A DNA stretch of 64,000 bases. It comes from Mycolicibacterium brisbanense. GTDB taxonomy: Bacteria > Actinomycetota > Actinomycetes > Mycobacteriales > Mycobacteriaceae. The stretch is taken from positions 1 to 64,000 of the forward strand of contig NZ_BCSX01000064.1 of assembly GCF_001570425.1 (NCBI RefSeq). The letters are read 5' to 3'. Made by a program: the position numbers and the translations under genes. Shown here piece after piece: positions 17,003 through 24,914 of the stretch. The notes below the pieces were generated by a model. The model was not told where the DNA came from. It did no database searches and worked only from the letters and a program-made list of their open reading frames with translations. Positions within the stretch are counted from its first letter, which is position 1. The number at the start of each line of letters is the position of its first letter.

Positions 17003-17019
17003 CATCAGACCATCTGATG
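17003..17019. promoter_or_regulatory. Candidate GntR operator before transporter gene
   Basis: CATCAGA-CCA-TCTGATG is a perfect 7-bp dyad 55 bp upstream of the transporter start. It shares both half-sites with the dyad before the flavoprotein gene, implying one regulator for both transcripts. Confidence 0.65.
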
Positions 17020-17073
17020 ATATTCCTCTCGTCCGGCCCCAGTGGCACACATCACAGAAGGAGCGCACAGGTC

Positions 17074-18411
17074 ATGGACGAAACGCTCGTGAGTCAAGGC
17101 ATCACCAGGAAGACACCGATGCACGCCGCACTGGCCAGCCTCGCCGGCACGGTCGTCGAGTGGTATGACTTCTTCATCTACTCGACCGCCGCCGCATTGG
17201 TGTTCGGTCACCTGTTCTTCCCGAAAGCCAGCCCCACCGCCGGGCTGATGGCATCGTTCGCGACCTTCGCGGTGGGCTATTTCGCCCGGCCACTCGGCGG
17301 CGTGATCTTCGGCCATTTCGGAGACCGCATCGGACGCAAGCGCACCCTGGTCGTCACGTTGTCGATGATGGGTGGCGCGACATTTCTGATCGGCGTGCTA
17401 CCGACCTACGGCTCGATCGGGGTTTGGGCACCCGCCCTGTTGGTCGTACTCCGGTTCATCCAAGGTCTCGGGCTCGGGGGCGAATGGGGCGGAGCGGTAT
17501 TGCTGGCCGTCGAGCACGCCCCGTCGGGAAAGCGCGGACTCAACGGCAGCTTTCCTCAGATCGGGGCGCCCGTAGGGCTTTTGCTGGCCACCGGAACCTT
17601 CGCGGTGCTCGGCGGACTGCCTGACGACCAGTTCATCGCATGGGGATGGCGGGTGCCCTTCCTCTTGAGCGTCGTGCTGATCGCCGTCGGATTGTTGATC
17701 AGGACCAGAATCGCCGAGACCCCATCCTTTCAGCGCGTCAAAGACGAGGATCAGGTGGCGCGCAGGCCCATCGTGGAGGTACTGCGCACCCAGAAGCGGG
17801 AAGTGCTGCAGGCACTGGGCATGCGGTGGGCCGAGAACATCTCGTTCTACGTCTTTGCGACCCTGCTGATCAGCTATGCGACAAAAGAAGTGGGCTTCTC
17901 TCGCACCACGGCGCTCATTGCCGTCACCGTCGCAGGCGCTTTCGGTATCGTCGCTCTCCCGTTCTTCGCTGCGCTGTCCGACCGGGTCGGTAGGCGCAGT
18001 GTCTACATGGCCGGGGCCATCGGCGTTGCAGCCGTGATATTTCCGTTCTTCTGGCTTGTGCAGACCGGACACCCCGCGATGCTGTGCGTCGCCGCTGTGC
18101 TGATGGCCACGCCGTGGGCAGCCATGTACGGGCCGCAGGCCGGATTCTTCGCCGAGATGTTCAGCGCCCGGCACCGCTACAGCGGCATGTCGCTCGGGAG
18201 CCAGTTGGCTTCGACATTCGCAGGTGGTCCGACGCCGTTGATCGCCACGGCACTCATGGCAGCAGCCGGCGGATCGCCGTGGCCTGTCTGCGTTTACGTC
18301 ATCGCCACGGCGGCCGTCACATTGTTCGCGGCCGCATCGACCCGGGAAACCTATCGGGACGACAACGGATTCAGTGGTGTCAGATCGACCGTTCAGGCGC
18401 GGAACACCTAG
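17074..18411 (+). CDS. MFS metabolite:H+ symporter (MHS family)
   Basis: A 445-residue 12-helix importer. The MHS hallmarks are visible: VVEWYDFFIYSTAAALVF in helix 1, GHFGDRIGRKRTLV as the MFS loop 2-3 motif, and GLGLGGEWGGAVLLAVEHAP in helix 5, the region that separates shikimate, alpha-ketoglutarate and citrate porters from other MFS proteins. Start ATG 17074 is preceded by AAGGAG ten bases upstream. It follows the TcuA-like flavoprotein on the same strand but with its own terminator and operator between, so it is a separate transcript under the same predicted GntR control. Substrate is likely an organic acid; which one cannot be told. Confidence 0.87.
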   Translation: MDETLVSQGITRKTPMHAALASLAGTVVEWYDFFIYSTAAALVFGHLFFPKASPTAGLMASFATFAVGYFARPLGGVIFGHFGDRIGRKRTLVVTLSMMGGATFLIGVLPTYGSIGVWAPALLVVLRFIQGLGLGGEWGGAVLLAVEHAPSGKRGLNGSFPQIGAPVGLLLATGTFAVLGGLPDDQFIAWGWRVPFLLSVVLIAVGLLIRTRIAETPSFQRVKDEDQVARRPIVEVLRTQKREVLQALGMRWAENISFYVFATLLISYATKEVGFSRTTALIAVTVAGAFGIVALPFFAALSDRVGRRSVYMAGAIGVAAVIFPFFWLVQTGHPAMLCVAAVLMATPWAAMYGPQAGFFAEMFSARHRYSGMSLGSQLASTFAGGPTPLIATALMAAAGGSPWPVCVYVIATAAVTLFAAASTRETYRDDNGFSGVRSTVQARNT

Positions 18412-18498
18412 TGGTACGCCATCATTCGCACATGTCCACAGGCAATGCCAGGAGCCTCCGGCACGCCTGCCGACGAGATAGTGAGGAGCACTCTGCAG

Positions 18499-18960
18499 AT
18501 GATCAATGACAGCCGATTGGACAGAACGGTGGCTGACGAACTGATGTCACTTGCCGACGTTCTGATACCCGAGCAGGCGCCATGAGACCGGCCCTCGTCC
18601 ACCGGGCTCGCCGACTACTTCGTCGACGCGGTCAGAGTGCAGCAGGACCAACTCGACCTGGGCGCCTTGCGGGCGACGTGGCTGGACAGCCCGCGCGACG
18701 AGCCGCTCGAGGCGGCGCGAGCGATCGAACAACGGATGCCTGCGGCGTTCACCCTGTTTCGGCAGATCTGTTACCTGGGCTATTACGCCCAGCCCGAGGT
18801 GGTGCGGGTGTTACAGAGCGAACTGGATTGCGACTATCACAGCCCGCCGCAACCGCAGGGCTACGTCATGGATCTCGACGAAGCCATCCCGCCTCCGAAA
18901 GTGGGGCACTACACCCCCACCAACCATGTCCGAAACATTCGTCTGGAGACCGTGTCATGA
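18499..18960 (+). pseudogene. GMC-dehydrogenase small subunit with in-frame TGA
   Basis: One reading frame runs from ATG 18499 to a TGA at 18958-18960, interrupted only by TGA 18583-18585 after 28 codons. The text before (ADELMSLADVLIPEQAP) and after the stop (STGLADYFVDAVRVQQDQL and onward to HYTPTNHVRNIRLETVS) reads as one gluconate 2-dehydrogenase subunit-3-like protein of about 152 residues, the small partner of membrane-associated GMC oxidoreductases. A single C-to-T change in a CGA codon would explain it. A GTG at 18637 could still yield a 107-residue fragment. The stop codon overlaps the next gene's ATG (ATGA), so the operon was built for coupled translation. Confidence 0.7.
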
Positions 18961-20630
18961 TGCTGGTTACCTCGCCGAAGACCCCGACCGACGACGTCGA
19001 CGTCGTCATCGTCGGATCGGGAATGGCCGGCGGTGCGCTGGCCAAGCGGCTGAGCGACGGTGGTCTGCGCGTCGTGTGTCTCGAGCAGGGACGCCCGCTG
19101 CATCCGGCGGAACTCCGACACTTCTCCGACACGTGGGAATGGGACAAGCAGCGCGAGTGGAACGTCCACCCGAATGTGCGCCGGCTGCCGCAGGATTACC
19201 CGATCGGTGGTGAGCCGCACAGCATCCGCAACAGGAACGATGTGGGCGGCAGCCTCAACCACTGGTCGGCGCACTGGCCACGATTCAAGCCGGTGGATTT
19301 CCGGAAGGGCACCGAGCACGGCCTGGCGCCCGACTGGCCCATCACCTACGAGGACCTGGAACCGTACTACGACATCAACGACAGGGAGATGGGGATCTCG
19401 GGCCGCCCCGGCGACCCCGCCTATCCGCCGCGTACCACGCACACCACGCCACCGATACCGCTCGGCACCTTCGGCCGGACGATGGCCCGTGGATTCGAGA
19501 AGCTCGGCTGGCATTGGTGGTGGATGGACAACGCCATCATCACCAAGCCGCTGGACGGCCGGTTGCCGTGCAACCATTGCGGCCAGTGCATTCTGGGCTG
19601 TCCACGATCGTCCATCTCCACTTCGGCGACCGGGTATCTCCCACGGGCGCTGGCCAACGGTGCACAGCTACGCACGGGATGCCGCGTCGAGCAGGTCATC
19701 GTCGACGGCGATACCGCGCGGGGTGTCATCTACGTCGATATCGAGACGGGCCAACGGTATCGGCAAGACGCCAAGGCGGTCATCGTCGCCGGTAACGGCA
19801 TCGGCACACCGAGGCTGCTGCTGGTGTCCGCCAACTCCAGTCATCCAGATGGATTGGCCAACAGCAGTGGACAATTGGGGCGCAACCTGATGTACCACCC
19901 GCAAGCCTTCGTCGAGGGGATCTTCGAGGAATCCCTCGACGGGTACAAAGGGGCGCGGGGTGCTCCGCTGTTCAGCCAGCAGTTCTACGAAACCGATCCC
20001 AGTAGGGGTTTCGTCAATGGTTTCACCGCGCTGGTGGTCCGCGCTCCGGGCGCAGGCGTTGCGGCGAACGGGTATTGGACCCGCGAGCCGGTCCCGTGGG
20101 GTCCGGATCATCACAAGGAGTTCGCGCGGCTTTTCGGCCATCACGCCTGGATCATCGTCATGGCCGAGGAACTACCGTCACCGACCAACCGCGTGATCCT
20201 CGATCCCGAACTCACCGACTCCACCGGCATGCCCGCACCCAAAGTCGAGTACCGGGTACATCCGAACGATCGCAAGCTGGTCGAGTTCGGCATCGCCAGA
20301 AGCCGCGAAGTCATGACGGCGGCAGGTGCCTACGATGTCACCGATTCCGGGTTACTCGACCCGCCACCCGGATATCACCTACTGGGAACCGCCAGAATGG
20401 GCACGGATCCGGCTGATTCGGTGACAAACCGTTGGCACCAAGCGTGGGACATCCCCAACTTGTTCATCTGCGACGGCAGCTCGATGCCCACCAGCGCGGG
20501 CGTCAACCCCACCCCGACCATCGGGGCCATGGCGGTGCGCCTCGCCGATTTCCTGGTCCGGGAAGGCAACGTCCTTCTCGGCAGCGACAGACCCCGATTG
20601 GCCGACGAGAGAATGGAATCCGTTCGATGA
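18957..20630 (+). CDS. GMC-family FAD-dependent alcohol/sugar dehydrogenase
   Basis: A 557-residue flavoprotein of the glucose-methanol-choline family. The FAD fold VVIVGSGMAGGALAKRLSDGG lies at about residues 16-36; C-terminal GTARMGTDPADSVTN and the NPTPTIGAMAVRLADF helix are GMC hallmarks, with the usual catalytic His region near the end. An unusual Cys cluster, C-x2-C-x2-C-x3-C (around residues 203-213, within LPCNHCGQCILGC), suggests an iron-sulfur centre such as is known in some three-subunit sugar dehydrogenases. It starts by ATGA overlap with the damaged small-subunit gene and ends by ATGA overlap with the aldehyde dehydrogenase, so an alcohol-to-aldehyde-to-acid route is implied. Substrate unknown. 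Confidence 0.85.
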   Translation: MMLVTSPKTPTDDVDVVIVGSGMAGGALAKRLSDGGLRVVCLEQGRPLHPAELRHFSDTWEWDKQREWNVHPNVRRLPQDYPIGGEPHSIRNRNDVGGSLNHWSAHWPRFKPVDFRKGTEHGLAPDWPITYEDLEPYYDINDREMGISGRPGDPAYPPRTTHTTPPIPLGTFGRTMARGFEKLGWHWWWMDNAIITKPLDGRLPCNHCGQCILGCPRSSISTSATGYLPRALANGAQLRTGCRVEQVIVDGDTARGVIYVDIETGQRYRQDAKAVIVAGNGIGTPRLLLVSANSSHPDGLANSSGQLGRNLMYHPQAFVEGIFEESLDGYKGARGAPLFSQQFYETDPSRGFVNGFTALVVRAPGAGVAANGYWTREPVPWGPDHHKEFARLFGHHAWIIVMAEELPSPTNRVILDPELTDSTGMPAPKVEYRVHPNDRKLVEFGIARSREVMTAAGAYDVTDSGLLDPPPGYHLLGTARMGTDPADSVTNRWHQAWDIPNLFICDGSSMPTSAGVNPTPTIGAMAVRLADFLVREGNVLLGSDRPRLADERMESVR

Positions 20631-22129
20631 CGACACTATCCACACCACCAACCGTCGAGACACTCAAGATGCTGATCGGAGGCCGCTGGGTCGAGGCGCA
20701 GGACGGGCGCCGCGCGGACAGCATCAATCCGTTCACCGGAAACGTCTGGGCCACTGCGCCTTTCGCGGGCATTGATGATGTCGACGCCGCGGTCCGCGCT
20801 GCCAGATCGGCATTCGAGGGTCCGTGGGGGTCCATCACCGGCGCCGAACGGGTCAAGCTCCTGCTGCGGTTCGCAGATCTGCTCGAGGAGCGCGCCGAGG
20901 AGCTCGCAGTCACCGAATCCACCGACAACGGCAAGCTGATTCGAGAGATGGGCGCTCAGATGAAGGCCCTACCCGGCTACTACCGGTATTTCGCCGGCTA
21001 CGCAGACAAGATCCACGGCGAGACCATTCCGACCGAGAAGCCCAACTTCTTCACCTATACGACGCGAGAACCGCTCGGCGTCGTCGGCGCGATCCTGCCC
21101 TGGAACTCTCCGCTGCTGCTGCTCACCTGGAAGCTCGCTCCCGCGTTGGCGGCGGGATGCACGGTGGTCGCCAAGGCCGCCGATCAGACCCCGGCGTCGG
21201 TGCTCAAATTCGGTGCGTTGTTCGAAGAAGCAGGTTTCCCGCCCGGAGTCTTCAATGTGGTGACGGGCGATGGCCCGACCACCGGCGCCGCGCTCGTCAG
21301 CAACCCGGGTGTCGACCGGATCTGTTTCACCGGGTCGAACGCCACCGGAATCCAGGTGATGAAGAACGCGGCCGACAACATCACCAGGGTGACGCTGGAG
21401 CTCGGCGGAAAATCACCCAACATCGTTTTCGCGGATGCGGACCTCGACGCGGTCACCAACGGTGTGCTCGCCGGGATCTTCGCCGCCACCGGCCAAACCT
21501 GTGTCGCAGGGTCGAGGCTGCTCGTGCAACGCGAGATCTACGATCAGCTGGCGGAACGACTCGTCCGGCGCGCCAACGACATCCGCCTCGGCGATCCTCT
21601 CGATCCCGCCAGCGAGATGGGCCCGGTGGCGTTTCAAGCCCAGCTGGACAAGATCCTGGAGTACATCCGGATCGGGCAGGCCGAGGGTGCGGTGCTCGCC
21701 ACCGGCGGTGACCGTCCGACGGCACCGGAACTGGGCAATGGCCTCTTCGTCAGCCCGACGATCTTCACCGGTGTGGACAACGCGATGAGGATCGCCCAGG
21801 AGGAGATCTTCGGCCCGGTGTTGTGCATGATCCCGTTCGAAACCGAAGATGACGCAGTGCGGATCGCCAATGCCACACCGTTCGGCCTCGGCGCCGGAGT
21901 ATGGACCCTCAACGTGCAGCGCGCGCACCGCATGGCCCGGGCACTGCGGGCGGGCACCGTGTGGGTGAACGCCTATCGCACCCTGTCCTGGGCGGCGCCC
22001 TTCGGCGGGTTCAAAGGCAGCGGGATCGGCCGCGAACTGGGGCTGGAATCGCTGCACGAATTCACCGAGACCAAGTCGGTGTGGATCGAGACGTCCGGCG
22101 CATCCCAGGATCCGTTCCGGATGGGCTGA
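20627..22129 (+). CDS. NAD-dependent aldehyde dehydrogenase
   Basis: A 500-residue ALDH with intact catalytic residues: general base Glu258 in LELGGKS and nucleophile Cys292 in TGQTCVAG, plus the PFGGFKGSGIGRELG C-terminal motif. Its ATG overlaps the stop of the GMC dehydrogenase gene (ATGA), showing tight translational coupling; it probably oxidises the aldehyde that the GMC enzyme makes. The stop codon lies within the first copy of a 15-bp triple tandem repeat, so copy-number change there would alter sequence just beyond the gene, not the protein. Confidence 0.88.
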   Translation: MTTLSTPPTVETLKMLIGGRWVEAQDGRRADSINPFTGNVWATAPFAGIDDVDAAVRAARSAFEGPWGSITGAERVKLLLRFADLLEERAEELAVTESTDNGKLIREMGAQMKALPGYYRYFAGYADKIHGETIPTEKPNFFTYTTREPLGVVGAILPWNSPLLLLTWKLAPALAAGCTVVAKAADQTPASVLKFGALFEEAGFPPGVFNVVTGDGPTTGAALVSNPGVDRICFTGSNATGIQVMKNAADNITRVTLELGGKSPNIVFADADLDAVTNGVLAGIFAATGQTCVAGSRLLVQREIYDQLAERLVRRANDIRLGDPLDPASEMGPVAFQAQLDKILEYIRIGQAEGAVLATGGDRPTAPELGNGLFVSPTIFTGVDNAMRIAQEEIFGPVLCMIPFETEDDAVRIANATPFGLGAGVWTLNVQRAHRMARALRAGTVWVNAYRTLSWAAPFGGFKGSGIGRELGLESLHEFTETKSVWIETSGASQDPFRMG

Positions 22130-22164
22130 CGACGGATGGGCTGACGACGGATGGGTTGACGACA
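22120..22164 (+). repeat. Three tandem copies of a 15-bp unit
   Basis: GATGGGCTGACGACG occurs at 22120-22134 and 22135-22149, and with two changes at 22150-22164. The first copy contains the aldehyde dehydrogenase stop codon, so the duplication arose at the gene end. Confidence 0.9.
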
Positions 22165-22237
22165 GACCGCGAGCGTGAATCCTCTGCGAAAAACGGGCGA
22201 AATCTTCGCAGAGACTTCACGTTCGGCGATGCGGACC

Positions 22238-22558
22238 TCAGCCCTGGTGGGCTTTCACGACGGCGATGGCGTCGGGAGTGACCGGGTCGAGGATGTCGTC
22301 GAAGTCGTGGTGGGTCTTGACGTACTTGGCGACGTACGGGCAGACCGGGACGATGCGCTTGCCCGCCGCGCGGGCATCGGTCAACGCCGCGGACACCAAC
22401 TCGCCTGCCAGGCCGCGCCCGCCGAATTTGTCGTCGATCTCGGTGTGGTAGAAGATGCGCTGGTCGCCGGAGTCGACATAGGCCGCGAGGCCTGCGTGCT
22501 CGCCGTCGACGGTGATCTCGTAGTGGTGCGCTGCGGGAATGTTGCGAACTTCAGCCAT
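22238..22558 (-). CDS. GNAT-type N-acetyltransferase, YjdJ-like
   Basis: A 106-residue single-domain protein of the small N-acetyltransferase group (Acetyltransf_CG/YjdJ type). The core reads RIFYHTEIDDKFGGRGLAGELV, with the GGRGLA turn serving as the acetyl-CoA pyrophosphate loop, then PVCPYVAKYVKTHHDF, a hallmark of this subfamily. ATG 22558 is preferred over an in-frame ATG at 22594, which would add a non-conserved leader. It is convergent with the GMC/ALDH operon and divergent from the MFS exporter with 40 bp between starts. Likely cytosolic; the acceptor is unknown. Confidence 0.82.
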   Translation of the reverse strand: MAEVRNIPAAHHYEITVDGEHAGLAAYVDSGDQRIFYHTEIDDKFGGRGLAGELVSAALTDARAAGKRIVPVCPYVAKYVKTHHDFDDILDPVTPDAIAVVKAHQG

Positions 22559-22598
22559 GTCTTCACTATGCCGCAGTGGCGCTGGCACGATCATGTAG

Positions 22599-24185
22599 AT
22601 GGCCGTGCCAGCAACGTCGACGTGGGCGCCGCTGGCGTCGCCGATCTACCGGGCACTGTGGATCGCCCAGTTCGTCTCCAATCTGGGCACGTGGATGCAG
22701 ACCGTGGGCGCTCAGTGGATGCTGGTCGGGGATCCCCGGGCTCCGGTCCTGGTGCCGTTGGTGCAGACCGCGACGACGCTGCCGGTGATGCTGCTGGCAC
22801 TGCCGTCGGGGGTGCTCGCCGATCTGGTCGACCGGCGTCGACTCCTCGTCGCGACCCAGGGGGCGATGGCGGCGGGGGTGGCGGCGCTCGCGACCCTGAC
22901 CGGGGCCGGCCTGGCCACTCCGACCGTGCTGCTGACCCTGTTGTTCCTGATCGGGTGCGGGCAGGCGCTGACCGCCCCGGCGTGGCAGGCGATCCAGCCG
23001 GATCTCGTTCCCCGCGAACAGATTCCGGCCGCTGCCGCGCTGGGCAGCATGAGCATGAACGGGGCGAGGGCCATCGGCCCGGCCGTCGCGGGCGCGCTGG
23101 TGTCCCTGTCCGGCCCTACGCTGGTGTTCGCGCTCAATGCGGTGTCGTTCGTCGGCATCGTCGTGGTGTTGCTGCTCTGGCGTCGGCCCGCCACCGAGCG
23201 GTTGATGCCTGCCGAACGACCACTGGCTGCGTTGAGCGCGGGCGGCCGGTTCATCCGCAGCTCACCGATCATCCGGCGGATCCTGCTGCGCGCGGTGTTG
23301 TTCATCGCGCCCGGCAGTGCGCTGTGGGGTCTGCTCGCTGTCGTCGCTCAGCGTCAACTCGGCTTGTCGTCATCGGGGTACGGGCTGCTGCTCGGCGCAC
23401 TCGGGGTGGGGGCGGTGCTCGGCGCCTTTGTGCTGGGCCGGCTGCAGTCGACGTTCGGTCTGAACAAGCTGCTGATCATCGCGGCGCTCGGATTCGCCGG
23501 GGCCACCGCGGTTTTGGCACTGGTCCACAATTTCGGTGCCGTCCTGGCGGCACTCGTCATCGGTGGCACGTCCTGGCTGCTGGCCCTGTCGACGCTGAAC
23601 GCCTCGATGCAGTTGAGCCTGCCCGCGTGGGTGCGTGCTCGCGGGCTGTCGGTGTACCAGCTGACGTTCATGGGCGGTCAGGCCATCGGTTCGCTGGTGT
23701 GGGGTCTGGTCGCGGGCGTCACCACCAGCGTCACGGCCCTCTTGATCAGCGCGGGGCTGTTGGTGTTCTGCGCGGTGTCGGCGTGGTGGTGGCCGCTGCA
23801 TGCGCGCACCGGAGATCTCGACCTCACCCCGTCGGCGCACTGGCCGGAGCCGGCGCTGGTGTTCGAACCGGATCCGCCCGACGGGCCGGTGCTGGTGCTC
23901 ATCTACTACCGGGTCGAACCCGACGACGAGACCGGGTTTTTCGCCGCGATGACCGTCCTCGGCCGGTCCCGGCAGCGCACCGGGGCCGCGCAGTGGCAGG
24001 TGTTCCGCAGCGGCGAGGAGCACAGCACCTTCGTCGAGGCGTTCGTGGTGCGGTCGTGGGATGAGCACATCCGTCAGCACCGCACCCGGCAGACGGGGCA
24101 GGACCTACTTATCGAGCAGGCCGTCGCGCGCTGGGTACAGGGGGAGCCGGTGTCGCAACACCTGATCGCGGTGAGGACATCTTGA
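22599..24185 (+). CDS. MFS exporter (EntS-like) with C-terminal monooxygenase-like domain
   Basis: A 528-residue protein in two parts. Residues about 10-410 form a 12-helix MFS_3 exporter (LASPIYRALWIAQFVSNLG opening, LPSGVLADLVDRRRLLVATQ loop 2-3) of the enterobactin-exporter type. The last 100 or so residues (from VLVLIYYRVEPDDETGFF through VFRSGEEHSTFVEAFVVRSWDEH) read as a ferredoxin-like Dabb/ABM antibiotic-biosynthesis-monooxygenase-type domain. Such fusions recur in actinobacteria; whether the domain is catalytic or a sensor is unknown. Start ATG 22599 leaves a 40-bp divergent promoter with the acetyltransferase gene. Substrate unknown; a siderophore or small toxin is possible. Confidence 0.8.
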   Translation: MAVPATSTWAPLASPIYRALWIAQFVSNLGTWMQTVGAQWMLVGDPRAPVLVPLVQTATTLPVMLLALPSGVLADLVDRRRLLVATQGAMAAGVAALATLTGAGLATPTVLLTLLFLIGCGQALTAPAWQAIQPDLVPREQIPAAAALGSMSMNGARAIGPAVAGALVSLSGPTLVFALNAVSFVGIVVVLLLWRRPATERLMPAERPLAALSAGGRFIRSSPIIRRILLRAVLFIAPGSALWGLLAVVAQRQLGLSSSGYGLLLGALGVGAVLGAFVLGRLQSTFGLNKLLIIAALGFAGATAVLALVHNFGAVLAALVIGGTSWLLALSTLNASMQLSLPAWVRARGLSVYQLTFMGGQAIGSLVWGLVAGVTTSVTALLISAGLLVFCAVSAWWWPLHARTGDLDLTPSAHWPEPALVFEPDPPDGPVLVLIYYRVEPDDETGFFAAMTVLGRSRQRTGAAQWQVFRSGEEHSTFVEAFVVRSWDEHIRQHRTRQTGQDLLIEQAVARWVQGEPVSQHLIAVRTS

Positions 24186-24207
24186 CTGTGAGGGGCATCA
24201 CAGTAAT

Positions 24208-24222
24208 ATGACCAGTGGTCAT
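24208..24222. promoter_or_regulatory. TetR operator before tetR-R2lox operon
   Basis: ATGACCA-G-TGGTCAT is a perfect 15-bp palindrome ending 18 bp before the TetR start codon. This size, symmetry and position fit autoregulation by the TetR protein at 24240-24905, which would also control the downstream R2lox gene. Confidence 0.75.
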
Positions 24223-24239
24223 CAAGCCTTGGAGGGTAG

Positions 24240-24905
24240 ATGCCAACGGTCACCTGGGCCCGCGTGGATCCCGCTCGTCGAGCGGCGGTGATAGCAGCCG
24301 CCGAAGCGGAGTTCGGCGCCCACGGCTACTCCCGGGGCAGCCTCAATGTCATCGCGCGGCGCGCGGGTGTGGCGAAAGGCAGCCTGTTCCAATACTTTGC
24401 GGACAAGCGCGACCTGTACGCCTTCATCGCCGACGTCGCCAGCCAACGCGTGCGGTCCCATATGGAGGGCCGCATCCGCGAGCTCGATCCGAGCCGCCCG
24501 TTTTTCGAATTCCTGCCCGACCTGCTCGACGACTGGGTCGCCTATTTCGCCGACCATCCCAGGGAGCGTGCGCTGCATGCGGCCGCGAGCTTCGAGGTCG
24601 ATGCGGACGCGCGGGTGAGCGTGCGCGCGGTGGTCCACCGGCACTATCTCGACGTGCTGCGGCCCCTCGTGCACGATGCACGGACCCGCGGCTACCTGCG
24701 GGCCGACTGCGACGTCGAAGCCTTGCTGTCGCTGATGCTGATGATCTTCCCGCACCTGGCACTCGCGCCGTATGTGCGTGGAATGGACCCCGTTCTCGGG
24801 CTGGACGAGCCCAGCCCCGAGCAGCCGGCGTTGGCCGTGCGAAGACTCGTCGCGGTGTTGGCGGCCGCGTTCTCGCCGACACCCCAAGCAGCCCAACAGA
24901 TCTGA
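24240..24905 (+). CDS. TetR-family regulator (Rv0232-like)
   Basis: A 221-residue repressor. The helix-turn-helix runs RAAVIAAAEAEFGAHG then SLNVIARRAGVAKGSLFQYFADKRDLYAF, a canonical TetR recognition helix. The C-terminal domain, with FFEFLPDLLDDWVAYFADHPRERALH, has no known ligand. GGAGGG lies three bases from ATG 24240, rather close but usable. It is nine bases upstream of the R2lox gene, matching the M. tuberculosis Rv0232-Rv0233 pair, so regulator and oxidase form one transcript controlled from the palindrome at 24208-24222. Confidence 0.87.
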   Translation: MPTVTWARVDPARRAAVIAAAEAEFGAHGYSRGSLNVIARRAGVAKGSLFQYFADKRDLYAFIADVASQRVRSHMEGRIRELDPSRPFFEFLPDLLDDWVAYFADHPRERALHAAASFEVDADARVSVRAVVHRHYLDVLRPLVHDARTRGYLRADCDVEALLSLMLMIFPHLALAPYVRGMDPVLGLDEPSPEQPALAVRRLVAVLAAAFSPTPQAAQQI

Positions 24906-24914
24906 GGAGGTCAG

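Noticed and set aside
18583..18585. Selenocysteine at an in-frame TGA
   Set aside because: No SECIS-like hairpin was evident after the TGA, the position is not catalytic, and the homologous family is not a selenoprotein. A nonsense mutation is simpler.
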